Shown here piece after piece: positions 21,986 through 31,967 of a stretch of 64,000 nucleotides of DNA. Made by a program: the position numbers and the translations under genes. Within the stretch, counting starts at the first letter, position 1. Each line of letters opens with the position of its first letter. This stretch comes from Otatea glauca (lineage: Eukaryota > Streptophyta > Magnoliopsida > Poales > Poaceae): positions 185,194 through 249,193 of the forward strand of contig JAYEVK010000374.1 of the NCBI GenBank assembly GCA_036346275.1, in the 5' to 3' direction. The notes beneath the pieces are model-generated. The model saw only the letters and a list, made by a program, of their open reading frames with translations, did not search any database and had not been told where the DNA came from.

Positions 21986-22925
21986 TGGTATATCGTTTAG
22001 ATCCATCCAAACGGTATAGCATTTGACCGTCCATCCTGACTTTCGAGCTGCTCTCTAATCCTACTCCTCCTCTCCCTTCTGTTGGAACTGAGTCACTCAG
22101 CTCCTCTCTCTCTCTCAAGGTGTTTCACACACATACATACAAACTCGCGGACACATGGAACAAGGAAGAAGAAGCACTATATTTTGGTGACGTGCTGTCT
22201 CACACAGCCTATGTCCTTTTTCCTCTTTCTTCTATTGATTTTCTGTTATGAAAAAACTGATTACAGTGCTTTAAATAAAACACACACGCACACAGCTAAC
22301 ACAGTCTAGGGGCTAACTCCCTAATCCGCTTCCTAAGCTCACGTCCAGGACGTGTGCCACTACTCCACTAATGCAACATGGTGCTAAATGCAATCTCCAC
22401 TAGCTAATAACCCGCATGCACTAACTATCTTGACCAAATCAGTCCAACGACTACTAGCTCATGCATACAACAACTAAATAATTACCCGACCAAATCACTC
22501 GCCCTGCAACACCACCTAACTCAAAGACTAATTCATGCAGTCCGTTGGCTCCATTGCTCTCGCATGCAGCACCGCTTTACGCGGCATTCACTCCAGCTGA
22601 TATCACATCAGCCATGTACGTATCACACGTACATCCTGCTAGCCTACGGCCGCCTGCACGAACACCTAACTACATGCAAAACAAAATAATAGACATGCAG
22701 ATACACTAATCAAAATTAGTTCTAACACCTTCTCCTTCCTCTTCCTCACCTCAACTGTTACCTCCTCTGTCACCGCCACTGTTGCGCCGGTCACAGCTCC
22801 GTGTGCCTCCTCTGCCGCCCCCACCTCCCTTGTGTCCGACGAACTCGCTATCACCTTTCAAAAGTTTCAAGAAGTTTTAATAGGTTTCATCAAGTTTCAC
22901 ATAGGCTTCATCAAAGTTTCATCAG
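21986..22925. repeat. Second palindrome plus GTTTCA repeat, split by an LTR
   Basis: 21986-22020 is an imperfect version of the 15987 hairpin (GGTATATCGTTTAGAT and ATCCAAACGGTATAGC). A run of GTTTCA words occurs at about 22865-22922. The 648-bp solo LTR (22080-22727) plus its duplicated CCTTC sits between them. This suggests the LTR inserted into a member of the same repeat family. Confidence 0.45.
22080..22727 (-). mobile_element. Solo LTR, 648 bp, copia-type, 5-bp TSD
   Basis: Ends are TGTTGGAACT and AGTTCTAACA, a 10-bp inverted terminal motif with one mismatch. A perfect 5-bp duplication CCTTC lies at 22075-22079 and 22728-22732. The LTR contains CA microsatellite sequence. Minus orientation is inferred from an AATAAA-like and CAGAAAATCAATAG leader-type segment. 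Only one LTR remains and no polyprotein is nearby. Family assignment (Ale/Ivana-like copia) is a guess from size and ends. Confidence 0.8.
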
Positions 22926-22929
22926 AACA

Positions 22930-25172
22930 AACAAAAAAAATCCCCATGATGCGCACCTATGGACGCCACCCCGCCATTGCCACTCACCAGCATCACCATC
23001 TCCTCCCCCTGCACACCTAAGGGGTAAACAAGAGTTCGAAGTTGCCCATGACACGCGCGACGGTGAAGTTAAGCCATGAGGCGACATGGGCATAGTCGGT
23101 GTTGTATTGCTCTGCCCTGCCGCATCTACTCACTACCGCCTTTGCATGATGGCTCATCCACGCCCACCCGCTAACTCTTGTGCAAAACGTCTGCTCACTG
23201 CTCGATGCCGATCGCCACGCCACACTGCTCCCACAAGCATATTGATGGAGGAGGAGGGGATCCTCAATGGAGGAGATCAAGGCAGAAAGAGGTGAGGCTT
23301 CCATTTGAGGGAGGAATGGGAGCATGTGGATTCCATTTGGAGGGGAATAGTTTGGAGAAGAAGAAATGACAACATAGAGAAGGTTAGAATGTGGATAGGT
23401 CTGGATGATTCAATTGGATGGTTTCCACTGCACATGCTTGTGCCTGCTGCCATCACATCCAGAGGATCCCACTCCCTCCCTATCGAAGCTGCAAGGTGGC
23501 TCAACGTAGAAGGCCATGGGTTAGAGAGAAAGAGAGTGAGGAGAAAGTGATTGGTTCGTATGAGTTTGAGGGGTGGTGAATAAGGTTGTGGTGGGCATCA
23601 ATAGATTGGGAGGATCCAACAGAAGATTGCTATCTTGCTGGATTGACTTCTAGCGTTTAGTAGTTTTTCTCTTAGGACAAAGGATAGGAATGTAGGCCAT
23701 ATAAATATGAATGTTTATAAAAAAAGGAAACTACATAAATAAGAATCTCGAGATTTTTCATGGTGCTTCGAAGGTACCTAAGGTACCTCCTCCTAAAAAC
23801 ATATCAATCGTAGAAAGTGATAACTTAGGAACAGATTCTTTTTAAACACTAACTGGATGCTCCCTAACCCTAACTCGTTGCTCTACTTGCTCTAACCAAT
23901 TCGTCGTCGATGTATGCGACCTACGCCGCGTCAACACATCTCTACCCCCAACGTCCTCCAACCCACCCGCACTCCTCCCCCATCTCTTCCTCCAGACCTC
24001 GTCACTCCAGCCACAACCCACTCAATCGACTCCAATCCCTATGCTCTTTCAGAATTAGAATACATGGAAGAACCTCTACTCCTCTTACCCATTCTCAATC
24101 ATCTGAGAACTCGCAAAGCCATGGTTTCTTCATGTTTGCAAATACCAGATACAACAATAATTAGATGTAAATTTTGAAAAAAAATTATGTACTTTACGTT
24201 CAGTTACTTAATTTGATAATCAGTTACCTAGTCTCCATAAACAACGACGGTCCAATTCAGTTACTTACTTTATAAGTTTAAATGTTTAATACCCAATCTT
24301 TAGCCTCGTCACCTAGCTTCGTCCATGGATACCGGCGTTAATTGTTTTGACTCGTGGTTTGTTTGAAACCAAAAAGATAAGCACTAGGATTTGGTAGTTT
24401 ACAACCAGAAGGATGTGTTACCTTCTTTACCGCTTCTCTTTCCAATCTGACGTAGGTACGAAATTACATATGTAACCTCCAACTCTATCTTTAAGTGACC
24501 TACCTCAAAATTAACTATCGTCCAACATATATCTTTGATTATAGATCATTGAATTGCAACGAATGAATGGTTACCATGTCATCCAGGCACCAAAATCTCA
24601 TGAAGCTCACATGCCAGTGCGGCAGCGCCCTGTAAGGCCATAATTTAGTTAATTTGTTATCAATGAAGCAGAAATGTCTGCCCTTCAGGTGTGAAATCTA
24701 ATGTGGTATAGACTATAGTGCAGAACGACCTCGGGTGTTAGACGATCAGCGTGAAATTGAGAGGTTACGTTTACATGTGAGTTCTCTCTTTCATGTTCAC
24801 ATGCCAATGTCAGAAGATAATCACAAAGTGATGGCGAGTTGAAATTAGGAGATGGGCAGGGTGAGAGATACCACCACTGCACCTAAATTCAGCCTGTGAC
24901 ATAACAAGACAAGTGAGAAAGCAACAAATGCCCTCTCCCTTCCCTCTCATAATAAAACCAATGTTAATCCCTATCCAAGAGTGTTCCTCTCTCCAGCATA
25001 CATAATTTGTAACTACGGCCATGCTCACACTTCTACTGTAACTGGCACATCAAGTTTACGCTTCAACACATGGTGCTTTCTTGCACTATCTGTCCCTTTG
25101 TTCTTGGCCACAAACACATCAAGCCCAAATGCATTTGAAATCTACAAGAAACTTTTTTTTCTTTTGCAGACG
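22930..25172. other. Intergenic, no gene recognised
   Basis: Several open frames of 60-95 codons occur (for example 23305-23550 and 23910-24177), none with a domain. Scattered CT-rich and repeat-like sequence is present. Nothing here can be assigned. Confidence 0.4.
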
Positions 25173-25355
25173 ATGGGGTCAAGATTGAAGAACCACAAGC
25201 TTTACCTGTTTCTTTCCTGTGTTACCTTTCTCCTCCTTGGACTTAAGCCTTGTAACGCGTATGAGATTACATGGATATGTTTACAGTACATGCCTAACCT
25301 TTTGGAATGTTACTGTGAGAAGTCATTGAGGAGGACACATGCGCAGATGCTTTGA
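25173..25355 (+). CDS. Small ORF with signal-peptide-like N-terminus, unassigned
   Basis: A 60-codon frame starts with a basic MGSRLKNHK, then a hydrophobic stretch LYLFLSCVTFLLLGL and an Ala-rich cleavage-like site (CNA), followed by about 30 residues with four Cys. It is immediately preceded by a T-rich tract ending in TTGCAG, a plausible 3' splice site, so it could be a downstream exon or a short secreted-peptide gene. No family is recognised. Chance is a serious alternative at this length. Confidence 0.2.
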   Translation: MGSRLKNHKLYLFLSCVTFLLLGLKPCNAYEITWICLQYMPNLLECYCEKSLRRTHAQML

Positions 25356-27970
25356 ACTGCATCCTACCGCATCGGAAGGATGAAACATTTCACTACATCC
25401 TAATCATGTGGTTACAAACTTTGTGGTGGAAGAATCATCCAGGTGGGAGCAAAATTAGGCCGTTAGGTTTGTTTTGATCTTAATCAACTCCGTACTTTTG
25501 TTTGAAATCGAAGTGAGGGACGCTGGGTGGACAGCCAGCTAGATTGTAGAATGTTTGTTTGTGTTTGGTGCGGTCTACTGTCTTGATATCAAACACATCG
25601 AGGTCAGAAGGTATTTTCTCGGCGGCACATCAATCAGAGAGAATAAGCCGTGAATTGTGTATCCTGCACTTTAAAATGACTAGTGAGTCGTGACTGAGTA
25701 ACTCCTGATTTGGCTCCTCTGCTACTAGCTATGAAGTAGGGCTAGTAAATTGGATCAAACTCGATCACCGCCTGTAATCTAATGCATTCACAATTATCTC
25801 CTTGTTGGCTTGAATTTTACTCCATCTTATTTGCAATAAGAAAACCTTGACATAAAAAGCATCTAAATATATATATCAACCAATCAACCATGTACTCTAG
25901 AAATTGATGAGTGCTTATATACTTTTATTTTTTTCTGAGGGAAAATTATACAAATCAATAATCATAAGGCAACAGTTTTCACAAACGGTGAGCTGCCGTT
26001 GGGCCAGTGTTTGTATCGGCAGCAGCAGCAAAATGTAAGAAAAAGCGAGCAAAATGGCACCATTGGAAAGAATCTGGGAAGTGGGCGTGGCGCGCCTGCT
26101 CACGCGCGGCTTGCGGCGGGTCATGTAACTAAGTACGGCCACCACACCGGATCACGGGAGGATCGCGAGAGCCACCGAACCCGCGTGCGCTCGCGCGGCC
26201 GCGCATAATTTCTTCTCTTCCCCTCCGTCCGTCCGTCGCGCGCAGAGCGGGCAACGGTGCGAACCGGCGTCCCAGGATGAGGATCCTAGCGGCGGTACCG
26301 CTCGATCAGGCCGCCTGGCACGGCATCGTTGGCCCCGCTACATGCTCGCCGGTTTGCGATTTATTCCCTGCACTGACGTGGCAGTGCAGTGCTGCATGCG
26401 AGTGTACGTCAGAGTCCCCCAGTGGCCAAGGCCAACGTAGCAAAGAGCAGCACGCGCATCTGCGTGGTGCTACGTGATACGGACGGTCGGAAGCACGCGT
26501 TACTCCACTGTGTACACATGCACCGGAGATATGATGGATGCAGACGTGGGCATCGGCAGGGACGATGGCCGTGGGTCTAGAATGTGCCGTGCTGCTATAG
26601 CCTAATCGGCCCGTCGTGTCCGTAGACTGCTGGAATCTTCGACCACTACTTGCACTGATGTAATGTCATCGGGATTCGATGTAGGACTCGCCTCCTCGGG
26701 AAGGTAAGAGGCATCGATGCCCTCCGTACCGTCTATATGGGGATCATCTATACCATAGTCTCCTATGCTTAGGGAGAGTTGACAAGAATTGATCTCTTGA
26801 TCCGGGAGAGGTATACTATGAATGTAAGGGTGTGCTCTCCCGCTACTCTCTCCTTACTTTTTCTTGCCATACATTTTGATCTTTGAGAGAGTAGTGAAAG
26901 AGCAAAGAAACTATTGATCGTATGCTGAAGAAATGTAAAGATGAGGAGTTTTATACCAATCGATTAGGCGAACATTACTTGCCCATTGTCTAAAGAATTG
27001 ACTTTATTTTTTTATTCGTCGTGTCACTTGTCTGTTGCTCCCTCTCTCTGTGTCTCTCAGTCTCTTATTATCGTCACGTCGCTTTCTCAAGCTAGGGAAA
27101 AGCCACCTCTCTTGCGCTCAGTCCCTCTCTCTTGCCAGGGGTATAGCCAGTGACGGGGAGGAGGGCTCCGTTAGGCTGGAGCCCCCCATCAGCTGAAAAA
27201 CCTTAAATACTCCTTTAGCATTGGTGCTCAATTTTTGGTATAACGACAGTGATGCACACGGCCTCAGGCGTGGCTGGAGGAAGAAGTTTTGCTAGGTAGA
27301 TAAGCTGCTTCATGTACTATGTGACTTGGTGGGCTACTTCTTATTGGATGTCTAATTTGGCAATTGGTAACTTCGCTTGCTGCTTGTATAAATAGACTCA
27401 AACCCTAGACGCACGCAAAGACCGTAGAGCAAGAGAGAGAGAGAAGGCGCTGCTCAATGTCTCCTTCACGAGAACATGGCAGCCCATTAAGTCAAGGGCG
27501 CTTGACGCACGTCATGGAGAGTGAATATTGGGGAGCAAGTGAGGGCGCGGGCATGCGGTGACGGGCAACCCACCATGATGATGGTGAGCAGACAAAGAAG
27601 GCAACACAGAGTGAGTTAGTGTTGTAATTGTGTAAATAGGTTGAATAGAGATAATATCCGATTTGGTTGATTGATTGGTATTAACTTGTTCATATATTTA
27701 TAAAAGTTTGACAAACGAATGTTGCACAAGTATTTCTCAAATAATAAAGTATTAGTAGAAACTCTCGAACCGATAAGAATACCGTTTAATATGTTTATCT
27801 TAATTTAGCCTAATTTTTCGAGCCCACCCTCTCTTTTTTCCTGGCTTCGCCACTGTCTCTCTCTCTCAGCCTCTCTCTTGTGTGCTCAGTCCCTCTCTCT
27901 CACTGCCTCTCACAATTCCTGCGTGTCTCTCTCAATCTCTCGGTCCCCTCTTGGCTCGCTCTCCTCCACC
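25356..27970. other. Intergenic with a CpG-rich island
   Basis: 26070-26580 is CpG- and GC-rich, unlike its surroundings, and looks like a former promoter, first exon or captured gene piece. No protein is recognised. A CAGTGACGG motif at 27151 and its near inverse CGCCACTG at 27851 could be ends of a non-autonomous DNA element, but no target duplication supports this. CT-rich tracts lie at 27040-27130 and 27850-27960. Confidence 0.35.
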
Positions 27971-28249
27971 ATGGCCGCCTCCCCCGCCACCTCCCAGCTC
28001 GCCCTCCTCTCCCCCCGACTTCCTCTCTCGTCCTCCACAGTCACCGCCTCGCCCTCTCCTCCCCTCCGCCATGGCCATCTCCGCCTCTCCCGGTGGCGTA
28101 GGCGCGTGCGACGTCGGTGGCGTGTGGTGCGGGTGCATGCAGTGACCACCTGCCAGATACGCTTACTCTCTCCCTCCCTTTCCTGCTGTGGTAGCCACGC
28201 CGTCGTGCCACAAGCAACTGTGCCGTGCCGTGCCTGCTCCCCACTGTAG
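27971..28249 (+). pseudogene. Orphan 5' gene fragment with plastid-transit-peptide-like sequence
   Basis: The start is in good context (CCACCATGGCC) after a CT-rich leader typical of plant 5' UTRs. The first 60 residues are rich in Ser, Pro, Leu and Arg and lack acidic residues (MAASPATSQLALLSPRLPLS..., then an Arg-rich stretch), as in chloroplast transit peptides. After about residue 57 the sequence loses any protein-like pattern and stops at 28249. No mature domain follows within the next kilobase. I read it as exon 1 of a plastid-protein gene that was copied or truncated. It could instead be a GC-rich chance frame. Confidence 0.35.
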
Positions 28250-28720
28250 CGAGCCATACCGCCCCGACCATGGCCCCACCTCGACGGCCTATCATGCCCG
28301 ATTTCTAGACCCTGCACAACCCTGCCAATCGTGCTGTGCTGGTACGATCCATTTGCATACGTGTCGGGCTATGCCCTTCATGCCATGAGCTAGCCCTAAA
28401 AAGTCCGACCCGATGCCTATGTCTAGATGGATATAATCTGGAAGTGTTGTGGATGGGCCAAGAACGCGTAGAAAAAGCAGAGCAAGTATCTAACCACACG
28501 TCCACAACTTGTGTAAGCTTTTTTTTTTGATCCACCATCGACAGTACGGTGTGGTTGGGCGGCTGCCCATCCAACCCCACTATCATCTCCACCGTTGGCG
28601 ATATGTCATGTGTGTACATGCCCTAACCTTAATGGCTTAACCTAGTAACACAGAGACGTTACAATAGCAAGAGGGTGCACGTTTCTCGGAGAAAAAAAAT
28701 TATATGACACTGGATGTCTT

Positions 28721-28977
28721 ATAGCATATGATGTTCTAAAAATCATATATAATAAATAAAATTGTATTTCAATCATTGGAAGTAGAGTTGTATATCAAAG
28801 AAAAGATCTCCACCACTTATTTTGGTGGGGTCAGATTATAACAGTGTAGATTAATCATACATAAATAGAGTTATATAACAAATACAATTGTATTTTAATC
28901 ATTGAAAGTAGAGTATTATATTAAAGACAATTGTATCATACTATCTAGACGTGCCGTTGCGCGGATAAATTTGCTAG
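28721..28977 (+). mobile_element. Helitron-like 3' terminus (CTAG end), plus orientation
   Basis: AT-rich sequence ends in GTGCCGTTGCGCGGAT, a short GC-rich hairpin-like word, about 10 bp before TTGCTAG followed by T. This is the layout of plant Helitron 3' ends (hairpin, then CTRR, inserted before T). A 45-bp segment (AATTGTATTTCAATCATTGG and following) is duplicated within it. The 5' end was not located. The same family appears inverted at 30689-30900. Confidence 0.4.
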
Positions 28978-29150
28978 TTAGACATACGTTAAATATAAAT
29001 CTTAAAACAACTAAATCTTTTTTTCCTCCCTTATCGAGATGTATCCTCTGATGACATAGATTTTTTTCCCGCTTCTCGATGCTTTTCTATAGGCAAATAT
29101 TCCATGCCGCTTCTTCTGCTCGCAACTTAGCTTGACACTTCACGCCCCGT

Positions 29151-29156
29151 TATAAA
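29151..29156 (+). promoter_or_regulatory. TATA box of the OVATE-family gene
   Basis: TATAAA about 118 bp upstream of the ATG at 29269, with GC-richer sequence before it. The spacing suits a leader of roughly 85 nt. Confidence 0.6.
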
Positions 29157-29268
29157 GGGAAGCGAGCAGCGACGTGAGATAAACAAAAAAACAGACACTC
29201 CTCTCCGCTTCTCTTTGATTTTATTTCCACCTCCCGAAATTATTCGTAGTACAACGCATACACCCTTC

Positions 29269-30312
29269 ATGGACAAAAGCCCGCACCGGCGGCACCGCCG
29301 CGGCGGCGTCGGCGCGGGAGGCCGCCTGAAGCAGAGGCTAGCGCAGCTCCTTGTGCGCTCTTCTTGCACCAACAACACCACCACGACCACGACCACCTCG
29401 GCCACGGCCTTCGTCAGTCTCGACCCTGACTCCCACCAAGAACCACCACCCTCCCCTTACTTCTGCACCCCGTGCACCTACCAGAGGCCCAAGCTTGACG
29501 GCGGCAGCCGTCCCCGCCGCCGTCGCCGCAGCGCGTCGCTCGTCCACATCTCCATGGACTGCACTGGCCGGGCCCTGGCTGCCTCCTGCCGCCGCTCCGT
29601 TCACTCCGACGAGCCCCTCCTGCAGTCATCGTTGCCAATAAGGGGCGTCAAGAAACAGAGAAAGAGCCGGAGCAAGCCGCTCTCCCCGTCGGCGTCGAGG
29701 CGGCATTGCTCGTCCTCCTCCTGGGGGCGCGCGCGGCTCCCGATGAGGACATCGGCGGCGTACAGCTGCTCGTCGTCCACCGTGACCGACGACGAGCTCG
29801 GTCCGTTGAGCACCGAGGAGGAGAGCGGTGAGGAGGCCGAGACGAGGACCCTCTTATCGTCCCTCAGCTTCTCCTCCGACTCCACATGCGAGTTTTACCA
29901 CACCAACAGCAGCAGTGTCGCCAGGAAGAGCCACAAGCACGCGCCCCGCCGTGCGGCACGGCGCGTATTGCCAAGAATCCGCGACCCACCCGAGGCCTTC
30001 CGGCCGCTGGTTTCCGTGGCGTCAAAGCAGCACGAATGCGATGACAGGAAGGAGGAGAAGGCGATCAAGAAGCTGGGGGCGGAGGAGATCGGCGCCGTCG
30101 GCGCTGGCATGGCCGTGGTAAAGCGGTCGAGCAACCCGTATGTGGATTTCTGGAGCTCGATGGTGGAGATGGTCGTGGAGCGGCGCATCGGCAGCGTGGG
30201 GGAGATGGAGGAGCTCCTGGGGTCGTACCTCTCGCTCAACTCGCCGCAGCACCACCCGGCAATCCTCGCCGCCTTCGAGGACGTCTGGCAGGCCGTCTTC
30301 GGCGACGAGTGA
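29269..30312 (+). CDS. OVATE family protein (OFP), transcriptional repressor type
   Basis: Single-exon gene of 347 codons. The C-terminal 65 residues are a clear OVATE domain (about 281-343): VVKRSSNPYVDFWSSMVEM, then a VERRI..EMEELL core and HHPAILAAFEDVWQAVF. The N-terminus has a basic KQRLAQLL segment (about 21-28) that resembles the OFP N-terminal DNA-binding motif. A poly-Thr run lies at 37-43. Basic clusters at 81-87 and 128-136 are possible nuclear localisation signals, and an acidic Ser-rich stretch lies at about 171-206. OFPs act in the nucleus as transcriptional repressors and partner TALE homeodomain and TRM proteins to set organ shape. Being intronless and GC-rich is normal for grass OFPs. 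I chose the ATG at 29269 because the frame upstream has no other ATG and a TATA box lies 118 bp before. The frame is intact, in contrast to all TE genes here. The exact family member is not known. Confidence 0.95.
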   Translation: MDKSPHRRHRRGGVGAGGRLKQRLAQLLVRSSCTNNTTTTTTTSATAFVSLDPDSHQEPPPSPYFCTPCTYQRPKLDGGSRPRRRRRSASLVHISMDCTGRALAASCRRSVHSDEPLLQSSLPIRGVKKQRKSRSKPLSPSASRRHCSSSSWGRARLPMRTSAAYSCSSSTVTDDELGPLSTEEESGEEAETRTLLSSLSFSSDSTCEFYHTNSSSVARKSHKHAPRRAARRVLPRIRDPPEAFRPLVSVASKQHECDDRKEEKAIKKLGAEEIGAVGAGMAVVKRSSNPYVDFWSSMVEMVVERRIGSVGEMEELLGSYLSLNSPQHHPAILAAFEDVWQAVFGDE

Positions 30313-30688
30313 CCATGCAAGTGATCAGAGGGTTGATTAGCCAAGCTATACGTGTTCCGTGTTCGTCGTATGGTCAGTAGAGCAGAGGTACGTACGTAGA
30401 AGCAGGACCGCTCGCGCGTGACGATGTGTTATTTTGGTGTTCAGTTCGTCCTACTCTGTATGTACATGCCAATGCAGAATTGGCGTTCGTTATGCCATCA
30501 AAATGTCGCGGTGCTCATGTTACGCTTTGAGTTAGTTTTGTTCAAGCCAGTGTTGATAATGCTCGGGCCTCGGGTTTGCATGTGTCCGCAGTCCGCCATT
30601 GCTCCTACGTATTAGCAGGTGACAAGTACACTACTTGAGCAGAGGCAAGCTGCGTTCAATTCATGAAAGGTGTTTGCTATACGTTGAA
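30313..30688 (+). other. 3' flank of the OVATE-family gene
   Basis: Presumed 3' UTR and downstream spacer. GT-rich words and GTATGTAC repeats (30385-30470) are present, but I cannot point to one polyadenylation signal with confidence. Confidence 0.35.
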
Positions 30689-30900
30689 CTAGCTGGTTGG
30701 TGCGCGTATTTGCACGGCTAAAGTTATTTCAAAGTTTATAATATCAAATGATGTAGCTTAGATGATTTATAATATACTTACATATTTGATAGGCTATTTA
30801 GATTTTTAGAACATCATATGCATTGGATAATTACAATAGAACCTTGAAGGAAAATACAATTTAAGAAAAATAATTGAAGTATGAGCTTTAATAATAGAAA
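30689..30900 (-). mobile_element. Helitron-like 3' terminus (CTAG end), minus orientation
   Basis: Read on the minus strand, AT-rich DNA containing CATATGATGTTCTAAAAATC (also present at 28723-28742) leads to CCGTGCAAATACGCGCAC, a GC-rich hairpin-like word, and ends CAGCTAG followed by T at 30689. It is related to the copy at 28721-28977 but faces the opposite way. Confidence 0.4.
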
Positions 30901-31400
30901 ATTATTGAGCATAATAAGTTGTTGAAATTCTTTAGAACATATGACCACTCTCTATTATGCAACCTATTCTTCTTTCATTAGTTACTATTTTTCAAAATGT
31001 AAGCACACACATGTACCTCTATTTAATCTAAGCAATACATTGGTTATGTGTGCGACAAATTGTCTTATTGGTATTAAAGTACCTTACTCATGCATATACT
31101 GATGTACCATAGGTGACTTATCTTGAACTTATCTACCCTCACACACCAGATGCCCCACCGAACCATGTGTCTTCTCTCTTTTCTTACCGTCACAACTTTT
31201 CTACTTCAACTATTAACATCAAGCTCAATTATTAATCAATCTCTCGACTACTACCCTTCTAGTGCAATACTATACCACATAGCTATCTTCTACTTCTCTC
31301 CAATTATTACTTAATATTGACTACTACAACATTAGACACGCACACACATGCAACCATTGTCGTTCCTACAAAGGACACCCGTCATGCTCTCTCTCGTGGC
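30901..31400. other. Intergenic, AT-rich
   Basis: No gene or element boundary recognised. A 63-codon open frame at 31123-31314 has a hydrophobic start but no family. Confidence 0.4.
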
Positions 31401-31967
31401 TGTCGGACCCTGGAAAAACACTTCAGAAATCCTGTGTATCCTGTACTAGTCCAGAAAATACTAGTACATACAGTAAAGATGATATCATAACATATCCATT
31501 GTATTTTATTAATAATCAGAGTTCTACATTAAAGGTAGCACGCATACCAAATAAAAAGATTACAACGGAAGCATAATAAAATTGTAGTAAAGCCCAATTG
31601 AGTTGCCACAGGCAATCGACTGGGGTAGCGGTCTAGTCATCGAGATCCTCACCAGTGATGTAGAGCTCCTCCTCTAAAAACAACAGATAATGCAAGATGA
31701 GTACAAAAAGCACTAGCAAGTCACAAATGAAATGCAGTGTTAATGCAAGGATAACAAAGGAATGCATAATAGGGTTAGTTTGAGCATAAAGCAACATTTC
31801 AAATACAGTAAATAATTTTCAAGGCGTAATTGATATAGCAAAACTGAGTTTTAAATCAATTTTTAATATGGGATCCACCCGGAGCTCATCTCAATCTTCC
31901 CAGACAAAACACCTTCCATTTACAAATCATCTTTCTCAAATCACTTCTGGAAAACTAAAGTCTAATC
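31401..31967 (-). repeat. Truncated LTR fragment of another gypsy-type element
   Basis: Starts TGTCGGACCCTGG and follows the same order of landmarks as the other LTRs here: TACTAGTCC, then CCACAGGCAATCGACT, CTCCTCTAAAAACA and GCAAGATGAGTAC. It is interrupted at 31967 by the solo LTR. The last bases of the target continue as TGTGAGGAAGGTTTG at 36701-36715, directly before the tandem array. Confidence 0.6.

Noticed and set aside
27151..27858. CAGTGACGG...CGCCACTG inverted ends, possible DNA element
   Set aside because: Only the outer 8 bases match well and no target duplication flanks them.
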